In this document: in pieces, positions 22,166 to 34,100 of the stretch
Layout of the letters: every line of letters starts with the position of its first letter
Numbering within the stretch: position 1 is the first letter of the stretch
DNA from: Ectobius pallidus
Taxonomy: Eukaryota > Arthropoda > Insecta > Blattodea > Ectobiidae
Direction: 5' to 3'
DNA length: 64,000 nt
NCBI GenBank assembly: GCA_964059195.1
Contig: CAXKWD010000007.1
Location: 149,407,769 to 149,471,768, forward strand
Made by a program: the position numbers and the translations under genes
The notes under the pieces: generated by a model
What the model was told of the DNA's origin: nothing
The model's database searches: none
What the model saw: only the letters and a program-made list of their open reading frames with translations

Positions 22166-25100
22166 GAAGAAGAAGAAGAAGAAGAAAAAAGAAAGCACAC
22201 CCACACACAGTCAGATCCATGTGATCCGAAATTGCGACCTCCTGAATGTGAGTGCACGATGTTACTGCCCCTCATTTTACATAAATTAACCCTTTATGTT
22301 TCATTAAAACTGAAGGGGAAATTTGAAAAATTGTTTTCTGCGATGATTTGATCTGAACGACCCATATCCTAAAAGTTAACCATGCCATTGAACATCAAAT
22401 TTTCTTCGTTGTCTAGCAGAGACCATTAAACTGCATATCGCGATGCAAAATAAAAATCCCAAAAAGACACATCTTTCCTCTTTGAACCCGTTATTAATTC
22501 AAATTGACTCAGATAATTGCTTACCTACCTTTATATACCCCTCCTTTTGCTACCACCCATACAGAGCTAACATCTGTGTAGATTTTTCAAATTGTCTTGA
22601 GTTTTTACTAGATTAAAAATTAGAGGTGATTCCTTGAGGGGTGAACTCTTGTTACCGCTTAAACTAGGGTAACATTTCAACAATACACAAGTTCTGTATT
22701 TATGATTACACCTGTCTGGAAAATTCACTTTTCTCGCATGGCCCAAATCTCCTAACATTGCATTGGATAAGGGTGAAAGTTTAAGAAAATAACGGATTTC
22801 TGTGTCACACTGTGAGTTCAAATACTTGATTGTAAAGTACAGGTTCGTGTTACAAGTAAACAATTTATATTTGGAGATTATGTATAAACTGCACACAATG
22901 TAAACTTGTGATATGAAACTTGAATTGAGGAGAGCTGGAATTAATAATGCATGTGGGAACTGAAAGAATGCGCTCGCATCGATTTTGCCTTCTGCTGATA
23001 ATAATACAGCACTCCGTGTCGTGTACGCTTATACAAGTTATTCAATAAATGCTAAATGTTGTATACCGGTAGCCGATGTTAATTTCAAATTAATATTTTT
23101 GATAGAAAGTTTGTCTTGACTCAACTGACAATATTGGCGCCAAATTATGTACTAATTTACTCCTATCAGAACCCAAATGTCTCACATCGGCAGGATTAAA
23201 ACATAGCATTAATTTTAGTCCACGCTTCTATAACTCAATGATCAGAAAGTTCCTTGTCTCTCAGCATACTCCACTGTTAAATTTAATAGATATGTAAAGT
23301 ATTTTCTGTAATTTTTAAGATATTTTTGTTTCAGTCCTTTTATGTATTTATGTTTAACATTTTTTACTTTCTTTATTAGTTAATCACATTTTTTTTTATA
23401 CACTCTGTGTCTTTGTCTCTCCTCTTTCTTCACTTTGATAGTTTTGAAACTGCACCCGAGCAGTCTTGCTCATTATGGTGTATTACTAAATGTTAATATT
23501 TCTTGTGCTAGAATAATTATTAATTATGTAAGTTTAGCCTAACTTTCTTTTCCTTTTTTTAAATAGCAGTTGTAGCTATTTTTGAAATTTGTATCTTTTC
23601 TGCTTTACTTTACTTGTATAAATATGTATTTGTAATTGTAAAAATAAAATAAATATAAATTCGTCACCTCAAAAAAAATAGCCTACGTGGAGTTACTAGC
23701 AGGTGCTCGGGGTTTCGCCCGCGATTATTTACTCAACTGCTAGATGATTTTTTGTATCGTTTTTACGTAAATTGCATGAATTACATAATTTTATTCTTAA
23801 TTGTATCGCTTTAAGTAATAAATATAGATAATCTAGTGCTGCAGTGTGGACATACAGATGCGAAACGAAACAAAACGAACCACAGATTCATTAACCTTAC
23901 CCAAATAATGCATAAGCAATTAAAACGATTGGCAATTAAAAAGCTAAAAACCCAGTTTCGAGGTGCATTTCACGATTAAAATGTGCCGCCAGGGGAAAAC
24001 ATCTCAGATCGAGTTCCCTAGCCACCTAGATTGATCATATCTTTGGACCTTGGCTAATAACTGTACATATTAGGCCTACTTCTTAATCCTAATGTGCTTA
24101 CTTTTATCATGATGCTATATCTAATAATGATTCAAAGAAGGCAAAATACATGCTTGTTAGTTATAAAAGGGGTGTGATGTTTTAAATTTCTGATAAGCTA
24201 TAAAACTTCGATAATCTTAATTTTTTATGATCAATGTGATTTCCCCAAAACAAATATTGGATAGATCCACGAAATATATTTTTCTATATCGTTTCAGGCG
24301 TGATACTGAACAAATTATTTTGAAATTTGACATGAAAAATTCACATGCCTTTCTCCAACCAAAGCGAGGGTTTTTGCAATTTTTCTCGTTCAGACAATAA
24401 ATGACCACAATGCAAGAATAAGAACTCAATTCTCAGCAGAATACAAAGCTGTTTGTTTGTAAGGCAAAGTTTGTGCAAAATATGTGTAATTTATTACTGT
24501 TCTTTAGATTATTTGTAAGGGTAAGGTGGTACATTTTCGAACACTTAACAAATATTTTTATTTTACGTACACAATAAACATAAGAGAAATCCAATTGTAT
24601 TGTAATCACAAAGTTGGCAATGTAGTTGACCCTTCACAAAAATATGAAGGTCAAAGAACTGTATAATTAGTCATGGCAATCAATCTTTCATTTCCAGAAT
24701 ATCGTTCGTAGGTACAATTCTGAACACCAATGGGTACTATTTCGAACAGAGGCAATTTCAACGAACGAACGAACTGTTGTCTTCCAAATATTATTTTATT
24801 TATTACTAGCTTAAAAGGCCCGGCTTCGCTCAGGTTTTGTATTTTTTAATATGAAATTAACTTATGGAGGACTTTCGATGTTGAAACTCTAGATCCTTAT
24901 AAAATATGTATGTAGAATTCGAAATGAGGAAGAACGACATATGACACTCAGATTATTCGCTCAGAAAACGCTAGATATAGCTTTTTATGGCTCTCAGAGG
25001 ATGTCGAATGTTGCATTCCATTGCTTCTGCACACCATGCCTGGGAGGAGTGCAAATAAGAAGAAAAAGTTACATAAGATGTGATGTGTGTTGCAGTCGAA

Positions 25101-28100
25101 AATGAATTTACCTTAAGGGTGGCGTGCACCATCCAGGAGTAAATCTTACTAAAGTAGTAAATTTAAGACGGAGACCTGGAGTATACAAGAACCAGTACAT
25201 CTGTCTCACTCTTAAGTCATACTAATGTATGTGCTAGAGTGAGACAGACAAACCGGTTTTTGTTACGTAAGGTTCCCTTCCTAAATTTACTACTTTAGTG
25301 CTACTCTTTTAGTAACTTACTCTTTTAGTTGGTGTTGGAGAGCTCAATTGATAGTTACTTCTTTAGTTGTTACTAAAGTAGTAAGCGATTTTTACTAAAG
25401 AAGTAGTCGAATTCTGCGCAGAACAGAGCAGAAACGTTAGTGCAGCGCAGCAGAACACGTGCATTTCAATTGCCAGTATTATTCAAGTGCCAGATAATGA
25501 AAAGGAAAGGTTCGCTGAAACAATGAATATGAATTTGGGTTGTTCCAAATATTACTAATGACAATCTTCATGTTTTAAAATAGGTCTAATAGTAATGTTT
25601 TATTCATTACTAATTTTAATTCCTTCAATTGAGTATTTTCAGTTTAGTAGCTACGTATGGGTACTGTGATTACAATTTTTGTGCAACCTATTTCTGTATT
25701 ATAATGCAAACAATTGGAATTTCCAGTTGATTTTCATAATTGATTCACTGTCAATATTATAATTATTTCTCTCATAATAATAATAAAGTTCTAAAATATA
25801 TTAAAATATTTTTACTTCCTAAAGTTACATATTCTTCCCCAAAAACGATAAATCAATTATTCTATAGTTGTTTATCATAAATCTCACTATAATGAATTAT
25901 TAATACTTATTGACTGTTTAACAATATTAATAAGAAGTATTACACAAAATCATGAAAAAAGGGGGATAAAAAGGATAACAAAACTAATAAGGGGCATTAT
26001 GTTTCTGTCCTTTTTCAAATGCACAGAACATTTACTTAAAAAAATATTACCTTATAAAAATAATAATATTACAACTGAGAAATGTAATATTTAAACAAAA
26101 AATGGCGGTACAATATTTCGGAAGCTATGAACTCCAATAATAATTATGTAGATGGTTGTGTGTTTAAAAATAATTTCAGTGACTACTTCTCTAGATCCTG
26201 TGCAGCTTCAACCTCCGGGCCCCTCCTTAAAATTTTCTTTCGGCACTCATGTTGGCATTTTTTTTTCTATATAGTTTATAATGCTTCTCACTTTCCTGTC
26301 CACAGGGTTAATTAAATAGTTAGCAGCATACTATAGACCTGCAGCATCTGTTATAGTTTATTCCCAAACATGAAAGTCTCGTCTCACTCCACCATTCGAG
26401 ACTTGGGGAGTCTTTAAGGAATGGTTTTACAATGTGTCCCCTTCTCAATGTACGCTAATCCCAGAGTCAGTCAAATTTTCTTCCGATGTGGCCTGTTTGG
26501 ACATTTTTACACCTGGGTTAGAAAAAAGGACATATTATTCATTAACACTGCGGGTGCAACTATTGAACTTTTAGCTCTTATAATTATTATTATAATCTGG
26601 CATTCGCAATGTTGTGCTTTAAGTTAAGCTATAGAAGTGTAATGTAATAAAATTAATTTACAATAATTACATTAAATCGTTTAACAATGAGAATCACCTA
26701 TTGTTCAGTAATTCTATGGTTAAGTAGCAGGGGGAAGTGTTTTCTGGGTAGCTGCAAGAACGGAGGCTTTCATTTATTGGAATGTACTATACCTCGCCGA
26801 TATCTGTATCCATATGATTAGCTTGAAATACATCGTCGTTTTCTGACCCAAAGTTAGGGAGAACTGCAACATCTAAAGGCCGATCCAGATATTTAAGAGC
26901 ACATGAGCTCCTTGTACCGTGCAATGCAAACGTCCCTTCCACTCACTCTTCCCCTCACCTTTGGTGGACGTCTTCCTAGTTGGATCGCTCTCCGCAATGA
27001 TATTTCCACATTTGACTGGCTGAAATCACATGGATGTAGCGAGAATCTGACATCGTTTCTTCCAAACGCCAAAATTTCATGTAAGGATTTATGAGCTTAA
27101 TTATTTACGTTATTAAATGCCCTACTAGGTATGGTTCGCTTAATATTTATTAAATCACCTGCCACAACTCTCATTTTTGGTATACAACCTTCTTCATCTC
27201 AATAACTTATCCTCAGTTTGAACTATGTAATTCATTTAATGTGATATGTAACTCATAACTCACGCAAATGCCACAGAACACACTTACTCCACAACTTTAC
27301 TCCACCCCCTGAGTAGGAGTAAATATTGGCCTTATTTACTCCACAACTTACTACGTTAGTAACGTACTCCGTGTTGGTGCTCTCCATCACTTGTGGAGTA
27401 AGTTCATTTACTCTGGGAGTAAATAAAATTTTTACTTCTTTAGTACATTCCTCTATGTTGAAAGCCGCCGAGTTTAGTTTACTCCTGGTTGGTGCACGCC
27501 GTCCTTACTAAAAGAGTACGGTTACTAAAAGAGTAGCTTACTAAAGTAGTTAGAACTAAAGAAGTAAGGCTTACTAAAAGAGTAAATGGCATGAGTTTGG
27601 TGCACGCCACCCTAAAAGTTGGGCTAAAGCCTTGTTCTTCAGTTATATTCGCTCCAAAGGATGTCATTTGGAAGAAACTGTTGTATTTTTGTATATTCTG
27701 CAAAAAATGCTTCGATTGAGGTTCTTGGCCAGAAAGCAATGATGCTAGTGGCTCTGGTGGCAGTGTCAATTGTGGTAATTTGACCTTCCCGCTTGCACAA
27801 CATAATCCGGGTGGTTCATGTCGAAACCTCAAAGCATTGCAATGTTGACGAACGGTGCTCATGGTTCCGAAATCCACCGTTACATTCGGGGCGTAATCGA
27901 TTGATGGATCGTATCTGAACGCCAAACGTTCATGTCGAATTGTTACATTTGACCGTCTGTTTTGTCTACGTTATCTCAACTGAGCGAGTCGAACTCCACT
28001 GTATCCGTTGTTCCGGAGTCATAATTGATCGCGCTTGAGAAATTCTTATTCGTTTTGCCTCCAAACGCTATGTTCTTCATCAGTCTCATTGACTCGACTA

Positions 28101-31100
28101 TCATGCATTTCTCTTGCTTTGCGCGTACGCCGACCGATATTAAGACGTCTTATTGGCGGCATTTTTCCAAGACACCAAAATAATCTTTTTAACACACCAC
28201 TGTTAACACAATATTCATAATGTCGCACTTCTGTTTCCTTTAACACATTTTAATGGCTTGGTTGCAAGACTCTCACTTCTTTTTGTTTTTTTGTTATGTA
28301 AACAAAACTCTCAACCTATGTCACTTCTTTTGTCACACTTTTATTTTGTTATATAAACAATTGACAGCAGAATTCTCTAACTGTTCCTCATTTCACTTTT
28401 CCGACTTTTCCCGTGGATTTTCCAAAAGTTTTCTTTCATACAAACCTTCTCCTGGCAATTACGAACACAACAAAAAAAAAATTCAGCCAAATCGGTCCAG
28501 CCGTTCTCAAGTGATGCGGCAACAACCCTTTTGTAAATTCATTTTTATTAATATAGATTATTTACCAATAATATGAGCGTAATAATGAAGTGTCACGTTT
28601 TGAATAGGCAGATGGCAGGATTTGGGCATCTTATTTGTATAATATAATACTTTGTCGAAGGTATGAGGCTGTAAATTGCAGTGCATTTGAACATTACTAT
28701 CCTCTACGGCAGGTTTGTCGAGCAGTGCTCCGAAGATGTGAAGTCATTCCCCTGCTTCCCCCATGTGATAATTCAGAAAAAATCTGTAGGCCTATACGTT
28801 ATTTATCTACATGGATAGTATGAAAAGTTTAAAATTCTCCTCTCGAATTCGATAGTAACCTAGCGTTACGTTTTCATGAACGTTTAATACCAAATCCCAT
28901 ACCAAAACGTCTGTTTCTAACAATGTTAGGTTTTCTTGGATAAGTAGGCCTACCTGTTTCTTATAAGCATTCTACTAATGTTTTCATTTATTTTAGTAGA
29001 TACTGTTGAAGACGAAAATAGTACACTCATTGTCAACCAAACTATCTTCCATAGACGTCGACAAGGGGGTGCAAGGGGGGCCACTGCCCCCGGAATACCT
29101 TATGGATTAAATTTTTTGGTATTCTTTGTCAACCTGCGGTTGTTGCATATAGGCTATATATATAAATATTTTATGAGTTTAGCAAGCATTAACTTATTAT
29201 GATTAGAAATGCAACAGTGCATTTATAATAATCTGTCACCTAGGGTGTTGCTCAAAAGAATGTAATCTGTTAATTTAAAAACCTTGCAGCCTCGTCGAAT
29301 TCAGCTGAGGTTCAAAAGTACAGTCTGGGAAACTATGTGAATATGGCCTAAATGTTTTTACCCTAATCACTTGAAATTGAGATCGGAAAAGGATTTTGAG
29401 TCGGTCATAGTAAAATGGCTATCATTCATATCACTTGTACATGGATTTACTTAATTAGGAATTAGCTTTCAGTAGGCCTACACTTATTTCGATTATTTTT
29501 TATGATAGTAAATTAATTATTATTATTATACTTGACTGTATAATTCAGCCTAATAAATGAGAATCATCGTGTCTGGAATTATGTTGAGTTTCCACCCTTA
29601 AAAAATTCCTGGCGACGCCCCTGATAGCTTCCTACTGCTACCGCCACCACAACTACTAGTCTACCAGCAGTCTACTTATTTTAAAGTGAATTCTCCTCCC
29701 ACAATTTATTCAATGTTGTACGGTGCATTATGTAATTTTGTATTGTCTTGTGCGGTAACAACACATGTGCTTAAGGGTAGTGTCCCACCTGGAGTATGTG
29801 GTGTGGGGGATGAGCGTAATAACACAGGGTGTCGCAATTAATGAGCTGTCCCGCGACCCCTGACCGCACCGGAAGTGCGTCACACTCTACTGCGCAATGT
29901 CCAGCAGGTGAGGGACAGACATGATTCGCAATTACAGATAATATCGTAAGCACTATTCATGTAGACTGGAATTACGAGATAACCCGATGAACTAGGGTCC
30001 AGAACCCTCTGCTTTACAACCTGGAGAGTATCTTCATTTATCAACTATGAGAGCGTTTATTATTGCCATTTATCTCTATTTTTAATTTTAGGTCACCACC
30101 AAAGGGGTGCATGCCATTTACGCAAAACTGCCCGTGGGATACTGTTACATTACCACAAAAATTCAGGTTACAGTACCGCAAATGATTGTGACAAAGTATT
30201 CACACAGCGACTACATAAATTTAGGCAATCTACATCACTGATGATGCTAAATTTCCACCGGTGTTATGGGCTAGTTGTCCACCAAGCGATCCCCGAACGA
30301 CAAATGGGACTGAGTCTTTCCATAGACATTTAAAAAAACAATTTCATCAATCACATCCATCTGTTCATGTGCTGACTGCAATGCTTTGGAAATCCAGAGC
30401 GAAATATACGTCTCTATCACTTCTTTGCGGAAGAGAAAAGTTAGGAAATATATCATACAGAAACACGCATACAACATGGATCTCTGGAAAAGTTATTCAG
30501 CTGGTACAATATCGTTACTACAGTACACCAAAACTTTGGGACGTCGTTACCAGTCACAACAGCTCTGAAGAAAATGAGTGCTATGACGAATCCTTTGGAG
30601 AATGCAGTGGACGCCACACTTCTAGTGTAAGGTAATCCTTAATGCTCATTTGCGCTAATGATTTATTAACTTTTGCGGAACTGTAACCATGCCCATTTGC
30701 GTAAATGCAACGTACTTTTGCGTAAAAGTGCTGCACTGCACCAAAGTTGTATAAAAGCTAACGGTGATGACCATGGATCTGGAGGCCTTGGTCTAATCCC
30801 CAGTATTCCATAAAATTTTTGTGCGCTAGGGACATCTTGAAGACAGCGAGGACTTAGCCTAACTCCGGCGTATCCGATTTGAACACGTCAATTTAAATTG
30901 TTTTCTACATACGGATTGGGCATAAATAAATAAAAACCGTATGCATTTTTTTCGTAGTCTAGGCGGAATAAATCTGTTGATAAATAAATAATTTCATAGT
31001 GTGTTTAAATATGAGTGAATTCAATTTTTCGGAATGATCCACCGGAAGAAGAGCATCGGGCGATGACTGTCGCAACTTCAAATAGGCATATGTTATTGGA

Positions 31101-34100
31101 ATAATCGAAGATTTTGAATGAAATGAAGTGCGTGTACCTCAGTATGAACTCTGCATATTTAAAACCAGACAAATATCTACGTGATAATTGGTTTTTAAAA
31201 AATTACACAGATTCTTTCCTATTTTGGGAATTGTAGTTCTTCAGAAAAGTTGTCTTAGTTGTAGTCACTAATGAATGAAGTAGAAAAAAAATATTTTGCC
31301 TAGTTTGGTACAGTTAGGAATAATTTTATTATTGGACATGAAATAATATAGAAATTAGCTTAGCTTGCATTGCCCATCTTAATACATTTATCAATAGAAA
31401 ATTAAATAACAAAACATTCTTACAATTGATTTAAACTGTTTTAAGATCATCTCAATTTAGATAGGCGGAAAACTCTTTCTTTCATACGTGAAATTTTCCG
31501 GGAAATTAATCTGGGACTTTCTTAGCTTCATAAACAATTTCATCCTTTTGTACACCCAATTCATAAGTTTGAAATGTTTAAATGAATAACTAACACAATA
31601 ATACTGTAATTTTGACCTAACTTACGAACGATAATAGCGGAATGTGCAGAACTTCTTAATAGCAACCGTTGTTGTTTTTAATTATGAATAGCTTCTAGAG
31701 TTTATTCGACATAATTGCCATAATATTTATGGCAATCTTTATAGAGTCAAATTTGTCTTGAACGGGAAACCAACCCCAGATTTCTGTTTAGTCTGTAGGC
31801 GTATAGACCATCCATGTCAAGAAAAGAAAAAAAATAATACGCTTAATTTTTCAGCGTTTTAAGGTGTACCTGTCCCCTTAATAATAAGAGCACGAATTTC
31901 TGATCAAAATGCATATTTACTTTCAGGCTCTTAAACATAGGCAGAAATGTTATTTTTCATAAGACACTCTTTGACAAGTAACATTAACTACGCTCTTACA
32001 TAACCTTAACTTTGATAGCGCTTATTTTGTTTTCTGAGGGAACAAATATTTTACTTATCTATTTTATGATTTCACCAGTTACCTTTCATTTTTCGACTAA
32101 AAGAATGATTAAACAATCAGGCTTATAAAACAGTTAGATTTCTGAAAAGTTTCCCGGTGAAGAAACAAAGAGGAATTCAACGAAGAAAAACTGTGTTGCG
32201 TTTCACATGCGCCTGTGACATCGAAAGAACATTTTCACTTTACAAATTGTTCTTCACGACAGACACAGGAGTTAAAAAAAATGCGGATGACCTTCCTTAC
32301 AAAGACCTACTGTAACAGCCGTGAATAAGAGTAGATTTCTACGAAACTGATAATTTATTTTATAAAAGTTCTTCACAGGCTAACAGCCGAGTCAAGGGTT
32401 TTCCCAGAAGAAGAACTCAGAGATGGTGTCCGAAAGCTCGGAGTTTTTTAAACCCTTGACTCGGCTGTTAGCCTGTGAAGAACTTTTATATAATATTCGC
32501 CGAGAAAAATTCAAACCTTTTATGATAATTTATTTGTTGATTTTCCCAAACGATAGCTTATTCCCGTAACATAGATAGCTACTATATGCAGAGGAAGTAT
32601 TGTTTTCGACCCCCAAATTCATCTTGAGTTTTCAAAATAAATACACGTTTTGAGGTTCCCTGAATCCAAAAAGTACTGTTTTCGGAAACATGTCTGTGTG
32701 TGTCTGACTGTGTGGATGTCTGTGAACAGTCTAGCTCCAGAACGGAAAATCATATGAAAACAAATTTTTGTATTTAGATCAGGGGTCTTCTGAAGATGTG
32801 ACCCGAAGATTGGCGACAAGTTTGTCTTATTTTTAAGGGGACTTTACATGAAGAAATTTTCGCTTTTCGCTATTTTCTCGCAAACGGCTTTAACGATTTT
32901 CTTTAAATTTCGCACATGGGTTACTTATATTAAGAGCTAAAACTTTCATTTGAAACATTCTTTCGAAAAAATCTCTTGAAGGGTAGTTAGAAGCCACCCA
33001 TTCTGAGTACGCGCTCTGAGTACACGGTCTCTTGTAACGGAAAACGTACGAAAACAAAATTTTGTATTTGGGTTAGGTATCTTTTGGGGATGTAACACGA
33101 AGATTGGCGAAGACTTTATCTTATTTTTAAAGGACTTTAGGCCTACTTGAAAAAAAATGTCGTTTGTCACGATTTTCTCGAAAACGGCTCCGTACTAAGA
33201 GGCTAACTTTTATTTGGGCGTAGGAAATTAAGTAAATTTCACATAAGATTTTTTGGACTCTAATAATAATGAATGCAACAATTATCGCTATGCAATAACC
33301 ACAACGTGATATACTCACCTCTGATAATGATTTTCTTGGGTTCCTCTCGGGGCGGCTGATGTGTTCCGTGCGTACCAGTACCGCCCCCGGTGCCTTGCGA
33401 GGAGTTGCGGTCGCTAGTGACGAGGTCGCTGAGGAAATTGATATAGCCTATAGCCAGCTTGAGGGTGTCCACCTTGGAGAGCCGTTTCTCGTACGGGAGT
33501 GTGGGGATGTGCGCCCTCAGTCCCTCGAAGGCGTCGTTGATGCTCTGCATTCTCTTCCTTTCCCGCAGATTCGCAGCTTGTCGCTGCTGTACCTGTAACA
33601 AGTGTCGGATATGTTGATGATTCCTACCTCCTCTAATATGGGATAACATAGGCTATCCTTTTAAGGGGGGGGGGACATACAGCTTTCGGTGAAATTCACA
33701 GATGAGAAATAGGTGAATTCCATTATTTCTTTCTTCAGCAATGAATTGCTTTACAACCATTGTTCTTCCGTAAGCTGGTTAATGAATCAATCTGGAGCTT
33801 AACCCGGAAATCGAAAAAAAAACAACTTATTTTCTGTATATGAGGGCGTTAAAGCCAAAGTGGTGTAAGACATGTTTTTAAAAAAATTTAACCTAAGTAA
33901 TGCAATGCAATGTTGCGGTATAGATATGTTAACAGGAAGAGTCGTGTAAGTCCTATTATGTTCATACACTATATATATATATATATACATTAATATATTA
34001 ATATTAGGAGAGATTATTATAATGCATCTAACAAAACCTTCTATTTCTGTAAATGCATAATACATGACTTAGGCTACACCACTTTGGCTTTAACCCCCTC

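Larger units (their letters stand above)
24806..28557 (-). mobile_element. Helitron with both ends, interrupted by a Harbinger-like element
   Basis: On the minus strand the element begins TCTATATTAATAAAAATG at 28557 after host A. It ends with a GC-rich hairpin (CCTGAGCGAAGCCGGGCC), a short spacer and CTAG at 24806 before host T. Insertion between A and T without target duplication, 5'-TC and 3'-CTRR with a subterminal hairpin are the Helitron hallmarks. Removing the nested insertion (25117-27612 plus one 3-bp duplication) leaves about 1.25 kb, holding only the first part of the Helitron protein. It is therefore a deletion derivative. It sits in Fer1 intron 2 in the same orientation as the gene. 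Confidence 0.9.

Noticed and set aside
22131..22190. Possible coding Lys/Glu-rich (plus) or Ser/Phe-rich (minus) peptide
   Set aside because: Simple (GAAA)n and (GAA)n microsatellite; the 87-codon minus frame is an artefact of it.
33359..33598. 79-codon plus-strand frame
   Set aside because: It is the antisense shadow of Fer1 exon 2, which has clear bHLH homology on the minus strand.
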